Source: Alistipes sp.
GTDB lineage: Bacteria > Bacteroidota > Bacteroidia > Bacteroidales > Rikenellaceae
Length of the DNA: 64,000 nucleotides
NCBI GenBank assembly: GCA_017936685.1
Contig: JAGBFA010000007.1
Location: 62,001-126,000 of the forward strand
Direction: 5' to 3'
The translations under genes were made by a program, and so were the position numbers. Of the stretch, positions 23,897-31,945 are shown in pieces. Each line of letters begins with the position of its first letter. The stretch's first letter is position 1. The notes beneath the pieces were generated by a model. That model searched no databases and was not told the DNA's origin. It saw only the letters and a list, made by a program, of their open reading frames with translations.

Positions 23897-24475
23897 ATGA
23901 AACAATCATGGAAGCCCGGCACGCTGATCTACCCTCTGCCGGCAGTGCTGGTGAGCGTCGGCTCGACACCCGAGGAGTATAACATGCTGACCGTGGCATG
24001 GACGGGCACGGTCAACAGCGAGCCGCCCATGTGCTACATATCGGTGCGGCGCGAGCGTCACTCCTACGACATCATAAAACGCACGGGCGAGTTCGTCATC
24101 AACCTTACCACCGAGCAGATGGCACGTGCCACCGACTGGTGCGGCGTGCGCTCGGGGCGTGACTACGACAAGTGGCGAGAGTGCGGCCTTACACCCATGG
24201 CGGCCGAGCACGTGTCGGCACCCGTCATAGCCGAGGCACCCATATCCATCGAGTGCCGCGTAAGGCAGATCGTCGAGCTGGGTTCGCACGACATGTTCAT
24301 CGCCGACGTGGTGGGCGTGATGGCCGACGAGAAGTATATCGACCCGCAGACCGGACGTTTCTCGTTGGAGGCGGCGCGTCCGATAGTCTATCTTCACGGC
24401 GAATACTACAAATTGGGCAAGGCCATAGGACACTTCGGGTGGAGCGTCCGCAAGAAAAAGAGCGGCGGACGATAG
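23897..24475 (+). CDS. Flavin reductase family protein
   Basis: A 192-residue FMN-binding split-barrel protein: PAVLVSVGSTPEEYNMLTVAWTG at the N-terminus, then VNSEPPMCYISVRRERHSY and EFVINLTTEQMARATDWCG, the usual motifs of the flavin reductase/DIM6-NTAB family. It reduces flavin or uses FMN in an unknown redox step. It is a single gene with its own promoter, converging on the MINPP-like gene. Confidence 0.9.
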   Translation: MKQSWKPGTLIYPLPAVLVSVGSTPEEYNMLTVAWTGTVNSEPPMCYISVRRERHSYDIIKRTGEFVINLTTEQMARATDWCGVRSGRDYDKWRECGLTPMAAEHVSAPVIAEAPISIECRVRQIVELGSHDMFIADVVGVMADEKYIDPQTGRFSLEAARPIVYLHGEYYKLGKAIGHFGWSVRKKKSGGR

Positions 24476-24509
24476 TTCTGCGTCCGCCGTCGGTCTTCGG
24501 GCAAGGTTC

Positions 24510-25826
24510 CTACTGTTCCGGTATGGAGATCGACTCCATGCGCCGAGTGTAAAACTCCCGGAAATCGCTCCAACGGTAATATGGTGCCGTGGCCGCGGGC
24601 AGCGGCAGGCGCACCTCCCTCTCGTTGTGCAGCAGCTTGACCAGTATGTCGTCGGGGTCGCAGCTGCGGCCGCGGCGGTAGAATACGAATTGCAGATTGG
24701 CCGCCATGGGCGTCATCTCGTAGTCTTTCCAGTAGCAGAACTCCTCGGGCGAAGAGGTGTAGCGGCAATAACCCTCCAACAACAGCAGATTGGTAAAAGG
24801 CATAATGTTGCCGTCGTGACCGAAACGCAGGTCGGCCGCACGGTCGCCGCACGCAATGGCCTCGTCGGCACGGGCTATTATGTCGCGCAGCAGTGCGCAC
24901 GAGTAGTAGAGCGGATAATCCTCGTTGAGCGGACAGGGTCCGCGATGCACGAAGAACTCGTATTGCGTGGCGCGCCAGCACTCGTACAGCTCCTCTTCGG
25001 TGAAAAGATCGAACAAATCGATGCCGGGATCGACATTCTGCATGTCGACCGCAAGGTTGAAGAGCATCAACATCAACGCCCGCATATCGATGCTGCCGGC
25101 ATAGCCGGCATCGGCGAAAAGCGACTCTGTAAGAGGCTGCGGTTGCAGATGCTCCTCGCACCAGCGGCGGAAATCCTCCCGCCACGCGCCATTGTGCATG
25201 AAATCCAGATAGCGGTCGCTCAGCTCAGGATTGGCCTTCTTGTTGAAGAAGTTGATCGGTGCGGTGGTTCGAAGGTTTGCGTCCTGCGTCATGGCGATCT
25301 TCGGCGCACGGCTTTGCAGCTCGGCGCAGAAGTTGGCCATCGACACCACGCAGCGCACCGTCACCGACGAGGTGGCCGACACGCTGGCACGGCGGTCGAA
25401 GGCCTCCGGAAAGTTGGCATACATGCGGCATGCTATGCCCTTGTGCTGCTCGATGCCGATGGGCGTAAGATCGCCGGCATGATCCTCGGCCGCACGGCAC
25501 AGCGAATCGACCAGCGAAGCCACCTCCTCGCCGCGAGGGGTCAGCGCACCGGCCTTGCGGGCGGCGGCGAATGCGGCCTGCAAGTCGTCGTACTCGCTCT
25601 GACGCAGCAGCCAGCGGCTGCCGTGACGACCGAAATGACTTATGTAGAATGGTTTGTATCCGCGCGGTGCAGGCGTATAGTCGCACCTCTCAGGCACGGG
25701 ATAGGCATAATAGACACCTCCGGCCTTGCACGGATCGGCGGCGATATCTTCGCGCGCACTCTGAGCGCAGGCGGCACCGCAGCCCAAGGCCGCCGTCAGA
25801 AGCAGAAGAAATATTCGTCGTATCAT
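24510..25826 (-). CDS. Histidine phosphatase, MINPP-like, exported
   Basis: A 438-residue protein with a signal peptide (MIRRIFLLLLTAALGCGAACAQ) and a branch-2 histidine phosphatase fold. The nucleophile motif is ISHFGRHGSRW (about residue 58) and the proton-donor motif is RFGHDGNIMPF (about 330). Similar Bacteroides proteins are multiple inositol polyphosphate phosphatases (phytate-degrading), so an organic phosphate outside the cytoplasm is the likely substrate. It is the last gene of a four-gene operon and its ATG overlaps the previous stop (ATGA, 25823-25826). The start at 25826 rather than 25898 was chosen for the signal peptide and that overlap. Confidence 0.85.
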   Translation of the reverse strand: MIRRIFLLLLTAALGCGAACAQSAREDIAADPCKAGGVYYAYPVPERCDYTPAPRGYKPFYISHFGRHGSRWLLRQSEYDDLQAAFAAARKAGALTPRGEEVASLVDSLCRAAEDHAGDLTPIGIEQHKGIACRMYANFPEAFDRRASVSATSSVTVRCVVSMANFCAELQSRAPKIAMTQDANLRTTAPINFFNKKANPELSDRYLDFMHNGAWREDFRRWCEEHLQPQPLTESLFADAGYAGSIDMRALMLMLFNLAVDMQNVDPGIDLFDLFTEEELYECWRATQYEFFVHRGPCPLNEDYPLYYSCALLRDIIARADEAIACGDRAADLRFGHDGNIMPFTNLLLLEGYCRYTSSPEEFCYWKDYEMTPMAANLQFVFYRRGRSCDPDDILVKLLHNEREVRLPLPAATAPYYRWSDFREFYTRRMESISIPEQ

Positions 25827-26740
25827 CGTCTGTGCGGTTTTAAGGTCAGATCGGCCGATATGAAGTAGTGGTCGCTCGGATAGATGCCCTCGCGGCAATC
25901 CTTATATATGTCGAAGCTCTCGGCACGGCACTCTCCGGCCATGAATATGTAGTCGATGCGTCCCTTGCCCGGCTTTTTGGGTCGCGCCTCGCCCTGCCAG
26001 CCGTGATAGGTGTAGCCAGCCTCCACCTCGCCGTTGAGCGTCTCGAACACGTCGCGCCACGCACTGCCGCGAAGACGCGTCATTGACTCCGAGGTGCGCA
26101 CGCAGTTCATGTCGCCGCACATGATCTGCGGCATCGACTCGTCGTACTGCGCACTCTCCTCGATAACCATCTCTATCTGCGCCACGCGCGCCCCGTCCGA
26201 TATGTGGTCGAGATGAACATCTATCACACGGAACTCTGCGCCCGAGCGGCGGTCGCGCAGACGCACCCACGTGGCGTGGCGCGCACGCGCCGTGCCCCAC
26301 GACTTCGAGCCGCCGATATGCGGCGTTTCCGACAGCCAGTAGCACCCCTCGGCCACACGCTCGAAACGGCGCGTGTCGTAGAATATGACATTCTTGGATA
26401 TGTAGTGATAGCCCTCGGTGAAGGGATCCATCTCCGGGCCCTCGAAACCTACGGCCGTGTAGCCCTTCAAATGCTCGCGGCAATAGGCGTAGGAGTCGTA
26501 GACCACCTCCTGCATGCAGACGATGTCGGGGCGGCGGCTGACGATGCACTCCACCATATACTCTTTTCGCTCGTCCCAGCGGCGCAGCGGCACGTCGTCG
26601 GCTTCGAGTCCGGTCACACGGACGTTGCAGCTCATCACTCTGATCTTCGCCTCATCGGCCGAGGGTTTGCGCGCCTCGACGGCTGTGCTCAGGCCTGCGG
26701 CCGCTACGGCCAGCAGCAGGCATACTATCCGGCGTATCAT
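25823..26740 (-). CDS. Exported endonuclease/exonuclease/phosphatase family protein
   Basis: A 305-residue protein with a signal peptide (MIRRIVCLLLAVAAAGLSTA). It has the full EEP signature: VMSCNVRV, IVCMQEVV, DVHLDHIS, IMCGDMNCV, GRIDYIF and YPSDHYFISADL. Exported EEP proteins of Bacteroidetes are probably phosphodiesterases or phosphomonoesterases, although the substrate is not known. The ATG overlaps the transporter stop (ATGA, 26737-26740) and its own stop overlaps the MINPP-like start. Confidence 0.88.
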   Translation of the reverse strand: MIRRIVCLLLAVAAAGLSTAVEARKPSADEAKIRVMSCNVRVTGLEADDVPLRRWDERKEYMVECIVSRRPDIVCMQEVVYDSYAYCREHLKGYTAVGFEGPEMDPFTEGYHYISKNVIFYDTRRFERVAEGCYWLSETPHIGGSKSWGTARARHATWVRLRDRRSGAEFRVIDVHLDHISDGARVAQIEMVIEESAQYDESMPQIMCGDMNCVRTSESMTRLRGSAWRDVFETLNGEVEAGYTYHGWQGEARPKKPGKGRIDYIFMAGECRAESFDIYKDCREGIYPSDHYFISADLTLKPHRR

Positions 26741-28047
26741 GACCGCGCATATTTTTCGGGCGACTCGCGGCGCACCATACGCCACAGCAGCAGCGCGGCG
26801 ACGATGTGCAGCAGACCCATAATGATAAACAACACGTTGCCCATCGAGGCGAGCATGTCACCCACGAAGATGTTGAACACCGCACCGCCGACGGCACCGG
26901 CACCGGCCGTGATGCCCACCACGCTGGCCACGTTGCCCACGGGGAACGACTCGGCTATGACCACGCAGATAGTGTAGAGCCATGAAAGGCACATGACGGC
27001 GATAAGCGAGAAGATACCCACAGTGACGGCCACCTGCACATCGACACTTCCGATCCACTCTCCCAGATAGGGCACTAACATGCAGAGCGGAGCCACGGCC
27101 ACCGTCCAAATCATCATGCGCTTGCGCGCCGCCAGCGAATCGCTGCCGCGACGCACCATCGAATCCGACCACACCGACGACAACACGCCGCCGATGGCAC
27201 CTATGAGGAACGGTATGCCTCCGATCCACTGAATCTTGTCGAGCGTATCCTGCATCGAGAGCGTAGCGTCCTGCGCCGAATAGATGTCGCGCAGGTATGC
27301 CGGCAGCCAGAAGCAGCAGAAGTACCACACCGGATCGGAGATAAGGCGGATCAGGAGTACGCCCCACAGCGAGCGCGTGCGGAACAGGCCGCCCCAGCCG
27401 AAGGCCTTGCCGCCGGCCGACGACTTGTCGTCCTCGCCGGCCATGGTCACCTCGAGCACCTCGCGCGGCGGATTGGTATATACCAGCCACCACACCACTG
27501 CGATCACCAGTCCGATGATACCGGCCACCATGAATACCTCCTGCCACGAGGGCAGTATGCGGCACAGCCACGCTATAAGCAGCGGCGCAATGACGGTTCC
27601 CAGCGAGCCGCCAGCCGTGCAGAGGCTGTTGGCCGTGGCGCGCTGGCGGCGTTCGAACCAGAGCGTGACGGCCACGATCTGTCCGGCGAATATCGTCGGC
27701 TCGGCCAGACCCAGTATGCCGCGGCAGATGGTGAACTGCACGATATTTTGCGACAGGCCGCCGCCGATGCAGGCTGCCGACCACGCCACGATGCCGGCCA
27801 TCATCACACGCTTGGAGCCGAAGCGATCGACCAAAACGCCCGAGATGGGATACATCACCGCGTAGCAGATCAGAAATACGTTGACGATCCACGCATAACC
27901 GCTGTCGTCGATGCCGAACTGGGCGAGGATCTCGGGTTTCAGCACCGACAGCAGCTGCCGGTCGAGATAGTTGCAGATGATGGCCACGAAGATGGTCGCC
28001 ACGATGACCCAGCGTCGGCGACGCGGATCGGAGATAAGTTTCATCAT
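26737..28047 (-). CDS. MFS transporter, ACS (hexuronate-like) family
   Basis: A 436-residue twelve-helix carrier. The N-terminal CNYLDRQLLSVLKPEILAQF and the VLVDRFGSKRVMMAGIVAWS loop are typical of the anion:cation symporter branch (ExuT-like). The central loop (about 200-225) is charged and variable. The operon suggests import of the sugar or polyol released by the two exported phosphatases, followed by phosphorylation by the kinase encoded upstream. ATGA overlaps join it on both sides. Confidence 0.85.
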   Translation of the reverse strand: MMKLISDPRRRRWVIVATIFVAIICNYLDRQLLSVLKPEILAQFGIDDSGYAWIVNVFLICYAVMYPISGVLVDRFGSKRVMMAGIVAWSAACIGGGLSQNIVQFTICRGILGLAEPTIFAGQIVAVTLWFERRQRATANSLCTAGGSLGTVIAPLLIAWLCRILPSWQEVFMVAGIIGLVIAVVWWLVYTNPPREVLEVTMAGEDDKSSAGGKAFGWGGLFRTRSLWGVLLIRLISDPVWYFCCFWLPAYLRDIYSAQDATLSMQDTLDKIQWIGGIPFLIGAIGGVLSSVWSDSMVRRGSDSLAARKRMMIWTVAVAPLCMLVPYLGEWIGSVDVQVAVTVGIFSLIAVMCLSWLYTICVVIAESFPVGNVASVVGITAGAGAVGGAVFNIFVGDMLASMGNVLFIIMGLLHIVAALLLWRMVRRESPEKYARS

Positions 28048-29726
28048 TTCGAATATGGTTCTTGGTTAACGAGTTTTTCTGTAAATATGGCTGCGGCGCG
28101 ATACTTTTCATAGCGGCGCATCAAAAGTGCATGACGCTCCTGCTGCGGCTGATAGCTGCGCTCCACGGGCGGGCACAGTGCCTGCTGCGCCTGCTCTACC
28201 GACGAGTAGAATCCGCCCGCGACCGCCGCCATGATGACCGATCCCATGGCGCATGCCTGCGTGCTTGCCGATACGTCGACCCTGCGGCCGAGCACGTCGG
28301 CGAGCATCTGCATCGTCAGCGGCGACTTGCGCGAGATGCCGCCTATGGCCACCAGCTCATCGATCTCCACGCCGTTGGCAGCAAGGTGGTCGATTATGGC
28401 CTTGGTGGCGAATGCCGCGGCCTCGACCAGCGCAAGATATATGTCGGCGGCACCCGTCGAGAGCGTAAGTCCCATGACGCTGCTCCACAGCCTCTCGTCG
28501 GGTGCAGGCGTGCGGCGGCCGTTGACCCAGTCGGTGGCAAAGGGCGAGTCGTCGCGCAGGACGATGGCTTCGGCCTGACGTCCCAGCTCGGCGAGCATCT
28601 CCTGCTCGCACTCTCGGCGCAACGCCTCGCGCGTCGCGGCATCTACCGTCCGGCTCTTACATAGTATATTGTCGACGGGGAACATCAGCAGTCGCCGCAG
28701 CCACGCATACAGGTCGCCGAATGCCGACATGCCCGTCTCGAAGCCCACGAGCGACGGAATGATCGAGCCGTCGACCTGTCCGAATACGTCGGCTATGATG
28801 CGGTCGCCCAACTTCTCAGGCTCCATGACGGCCATGTGGCAGGCCGAGGTGCCCAGATTGAGTGCCATGCGGCCGGGACGTATGCCCGCACCCACGGCTC
28901 CGGCATGTGCATCGATCATACCCACGGCCACGCGCACCTCCTCTGAGAGTCCGTAGCGGTCTGCCACCTCGGCCGATATCGTGCCGAAGAGTTGGTCGGA
29001 GGTATAGTTGTCGTGCGGCAGGTGCTCGGCCAGGGCGACCGTCCTCGGCTCCAACCGCTCGAAGAACTCGCGCGGCGGATATCCACCCCAACGCTCGCTC
29101 CACATGGCCTTGCTCGCGGCGGCGCAATGCCCCAGACGCATCTTGCCCATCGAGTCGGCACCCGCGAGCAGTGCCGCGATGAAGTCGCACTGCTCGATGG
29201 CGGCGTATGCACGATCGGACAGACGGGGATTGCGGCGCACCACATGCGCCACCTTGGCCCAATAGCCCTCCGAGGAGTAGTGATTGCCCGAGAACATCGA
29301 GTAGCAGAGATCGCCCTGCCGGCACAGGCGGTTGATCTCGGCTGCCTCGCGCTCGGCGGTATGGTCTTTCCACAGCACGAACATGGCATCGGGATCGTCG
29401 GCGAACTCCTCCGCGAGCGACAGCGGCCGCATCTGACAGTCGACCAGGCAGGGCGTGCTCGACGTGGTGTCGACGGCTATGGCCGCCACCTCGGCGAAGG
29501 CCTCGGGAGCCTGTCGGCGCAGTTCACACAGAATCGCATCGAGAGCCTCGATATAGTCGAGCGGGTGCTGACGGAACTGCGCCTGCTCGGCATCGCAATA
29601 CTCCCCGCGACCCCAGCGGCGATAGGCCGCCACAGCCGAAGCCGCCTCTTTGCCCGTCGCGGCATCGACCAGAAGCCCGCGGGCCGAATCGGTGCCGTAG
29701 TCGAGTCCTATGACATATCTTTTCAT
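28044..29726 (-). CDS. araB: Ribulokinase-type FGGY kinase
   Basis: A 560-residue FGGY kinase with N-terminal GLDYGTDSARGLLVDAATG, then AIAVDTTSSTPCLVD and DPDAMFVLWKDHTAEREAAE, which match L-ribulokinase AraB closely, and a C-terminal VAIGGISRKSPLTMQMLADV segment. It would phosphorylate L-ribulose or a related ketose/polyol. It is the first gene of the operon but neither an isomerase (araA) nor an epimerase (araD) is nearby, so the true substrate could differ. A TAACTTTG box lies 69 bases upstream. Confidence 0.82.
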   Translation of the reverse strand: MKRYVIGLDYGTDSARGLLVDAATGKEAASAVAAYRRWGRGEYCDAEQAQFRQHPLDYIEALDAILCELRRQAPEAFAEVAAIAVDTTSSTPCLVDCQMRPLSLAEEFADDPDAMFVLWKDHTAEREAAEINRLCRQGDLCYSMFSGNHYSSEGYWAKVAHVVRRNPRLSDRAYAAIEQCDFIAALLAGADSMGKMRLGHCAAASKAMWSERWGGYPPREFFERLEPRTVALAEHLPHDNYTSDQLFGTISAEVADRYGLSEEVRVAVGMIDAHAGAVGAGIRPGRMALNLGTSACHMAVMEPEKLGDRIIADVFGQVDGSIIPSLVGFETGMSAFGDLYAWLRRLLMFPVDNILCKSRTVDAATREALRRECEQEMLAELGRQAEAIVLRDDSPFATDWVNGRRTPAPDERLWSSVMGLTLSTGAADIYLALVEAAAFATKAIIDHLAANGVEIDELVAIGGISRKSPLTMQMLADVLGRRVDVSASTQACAMGSVIMAAVAGGFYSSVEQAQQALCPPVERSYQPQQERHALLMRRYEKYRAAAIFTEKLVNQEPYSK

Positions 29727-29794
29727 GATCGTCTACTTTCGTTATTAAATAGTTTCAGGTTGTCAAATTTTCTTTTTGCATTACATATATCGAC

Positions 29795-29802
29795 CAAAGT
29801 TA
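29795..29802 (-). promoter_or_regulatory. TAnnTTTG promoter of the kinase-transporter-phosphatase operon
   Basis: TAACTTTG on the minus strand. The implied leader of about 65 bases has no hairpin that I could see. Confidence 0.6.
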
Positions 29803-29910
29803 ATAAATTTATCCGAAACGCAACCTATCGCCGCAACAAAATCGCATGGTATGCGCGCCATTTCGCAAGACATCGGCCGGTGAGGGTTTGCTCCGCCGCA
29901 AAGATTTTAC

Positions 29911-29918
29911 TAATTTTG
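29911..29918 (+). promoter_or_regulatory. TAnnTTTG promoter of the 30010 gene
   Basis: TAATTTTG, 92 bases before the gene. Confidence 0.55.
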
Positions 29919-30009
29919 AGCGCGGAAACACACTCTCACTGCCGCTCGCCGCATGGCGACGGCGAGCGTGTGACGCAACCGTAAGAGTTGAATATAAAAT
30001 ATATAGATC

Positions 30010-30597
30010 ATGGAGAATACGCAAAAGGAGTATCTGGCCGATTACGAAACACGACTGCGCGAACTGCTCGTCGAGAGTCTCTCGTCGGCCTCGCATCTCG
30101 ACGGGCAGCTGCTCACCGTCGAAGAGCTCAACGAAAAGTGGCATGCGGCCGCACCGAGCTACATGGCCGATGCCGTGCCGCAGATAGCCGGCTATCCCTT
30201 GGCGGCCGTGGCGTGGGCCATGTACGTAGGCATGGGATCGGCTCTGCTGTGGGACAAGGATTGGAACCGCCACTCGGCGGTAGAGGACTGGTACAAGATG
30301 CTCGCCTCTCCGCGCGGGTTCGACTGCCTGGACGAGTATGTCACCGAGTCGCTGTTAGCCGTGCCGCTCGGATCCGACGAGGCGCGCAGGATAGAGGACA
30401 TGGTGCGGTCGACGGCCGAGAGCGCATTGTCCATGATCCGCAAGGAGCACATCGAGGCGCAGAGCGCGATGGCGTTCCATGTTTTCGCACGCACGGTGAA
30501 GGTGATGTTCGAGGTGGGTGTGGCCGTCGAGCTGCGGCGTCTGGGCTATAAATATGTACGCGTCCAGACCGAGATCGACCCCTCGCGCATAGCCTGA
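30010..30597 (+). CDS. Conserved protein of unknown function
   Basis: A soluble, mainly helical protein of 195 residues. A Gly/Ala-rich stretch (YPLAAVAWAMYVGMGSALLW, about 61-80) could be a buried or membrane-associated helix. No signal peptide or catalytic motif is visible. It resembles uncharacterised proteins of Bacteroidales, and I do not assign a function. It converges on the DUF2156-GNAT gene with only ten bases between the two stops. Confidence 0.7.
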   Translation: MENTQKEYLADYETRLRELLVESLSSASHLDGQLLTVEELNEKWHAAAPSYMADAVPQIAGYPLAAVAWAMYVGMGSALLWDKDWNRHSAVEDWYKMLASPRGFDCLDEYVTESLLAVPLGSDEARRIEDMVRSTAESALSMIRKEHIEAQSAMAFHVFARTVKVMFEVGVAVELRRLGYKYVRVQTEIDPSRIA

Positions 30598-30607
30598 TAC
30601 ACCGAGA

Positions 30608-31945
30608 TCAGAGACGTGCGGTCATGGCTATGTCGCGTTCCGGCTCGCCCGTTCCCAGATCGAAGCCCGAGGAGAAGTCGACGGGCATCTTCTCATCGGC
30701 GAAGCCCAATGCCGCATAAAAGCTCTTCAAGCTCTCCTCCGAGGGAATAAGTGCCACGGCATCGAAACCCGCAGCGCGAGCACGTGTCATGCACTCCTCC
30801 ACCACCGACCGCCCCAGTCCGCGGCAGCGGAAAGCTGGATCGGTCGCCACGGCATAGATGTAGGCCGTGCGTCCTGCTGCTGTCTCGATGGGCACGATAT
30901 GCGCCATAGAGACCACGCGCCCCTGCTCGCGGCGCACCACGCATCGCTCGGGCGAGTAGTAACGCACCAGAAACGAATCGACGAACTCCCGCTCGTCGCC
31001 GAAGACCTCCTGCCACAGGCGGCGTATCTGCCGCAGAGAGTCGTCGAGCGGCATGGCGGTGTATTTGTCCAGCATCTTCACGGGCTGCCACGACTGCTTC
31101 GAGCGGCGCAGCCCCTCGATTCCCAGATCCTCCTCGCGATTGACATAGATGCAGGCGGCATCGAGCGAAGAGACCAACGCGTTGCAGATCATGGCATATA
31201 CGCCCTCGAATGTGGTGTCGGCCTTCTCGGCGTGCACGCAGAACATGCGGCCGTCGGGGGTATATGATCCGAACGAGAAGGCCGCCACACGCGCACCGAC
31301 CCTCAGGACGATGCCATGCAGCTCCAACTCGTCGAAAGCGTCGAAAGCGCGTCGCAGCACCTGCATCTCTGCATCGGCACTCTGCGGCGTGTGATGCTCT
31401 TCGCGCCACTGCTCGGCAAGAGCCATGCACTCGGCGGCATCGTCGCGGCACAGCGGCGCGACGGTATGGTCGTACAGCGAGCGGAAGCGGTTGATATGGT
31501 TGCGCTTGGGCTGATAGTGCCGCCCGTGCAGCGTCTCCAATGCCTCGCGCGAATAGATATAATCGGAGTAGGCGCGGTTGCAGTCAACTGCAATGCCGTC
31601 GCCGTAGCGGTCGGCCACGGCGGCGGCCGTCTCGGACGAGAGATTGACTATCCGCAGCGGCTCGCGGCCGGCGGCAGCTGTCAAAACATCGAGCACGGAG
31701 GCTATGTCGTCTGTCGAAGCTCCGGGCAGGAAGAATCCGTGACGCTCACCGCCGCCGCCCGAAGCCTCGGGCATGCGGCTACGTATGACGCACCGGCCGC
31801 CGACATTGGCGTATCGGTAGTCGAACAGCGGCTGCCACATATATAGGTTTGCAAACAGAGCGTCGCAGTCGAGGGTGCGACTAAGGCTGAGTTGTCGGAG
31901 CATCTGCTCCCGCATCGAGAGGTTTATCGGATAAAACTCTGTCAT
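30608..31945 (-). CDS. DUF2156-GNAT fusion protein
   Basis: A 445-residue protein with two acyltransferase modules. Residues about 1-290 form a DUF2156 domain (as in the C-terminal part of lysylphosphatidylglycerol synthases): FANLYMWQPLFDYRYAN, LHGRHYQPKRNHINRF, CIYVNREEDLGIEGLRRSKQ. Residues about 310-445 form a GNAT acetyltransferase: IYAVATDPAFRCRGLGRSVV is the acetyl-CoA loop. Its start at 31945 lies 65 bases inside the upstream sulfatase gene in another frame; the DUF2156 N-terminus (MTEFYPINL) supports that start. An ATG at 31915 would shorten the overlap but remove conserved residues. Confidence 0.8.
   Translation of the reverse strand: MTEFYPINLSMREQMLRQLSLSRTLDCDALFANLYMWQPLFDYRYANVGGRCVIRSRMPEASGGGGERHGFFLPGASTDDIASVLDVLTAAAGREPLRIVNLSSETAAAVADRYGDGIAVDCNRAYSDYIYSREALETLHGRHYQPKRNHINRFRSLYDHTVAPLCRDDAAECMALAEQWREEHHTPQSADAEMQVLRRAFDAFDELELHGIVLRVGARVAAFSFGSYTPDGRMFCVHAEKADTTFEGVYAMICNALVSSLDAACIYVNREEDLGIEGLRRSKQSWQPVKMLDKYTAMPLDDSLRQIRRLWQEVFGDEREFVDSFLVRYYSPERCVVRREQGRVVSMAHIVPIETAAGRTAYIYAVATDPAFRCRGLGRSVVEECMTRARAAGFDAVALIPSEESLKSFYAALGFADEKMPVDFSSGFDLGTGEPERDIAMTARL

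Noticed and set aside
22362..23900. A 512-codon frame on the plus strand
   Set aside because: It is a shadow of the acyltransferase gene on the minus strand, rich in His/Arg/Gln without domain motifs.
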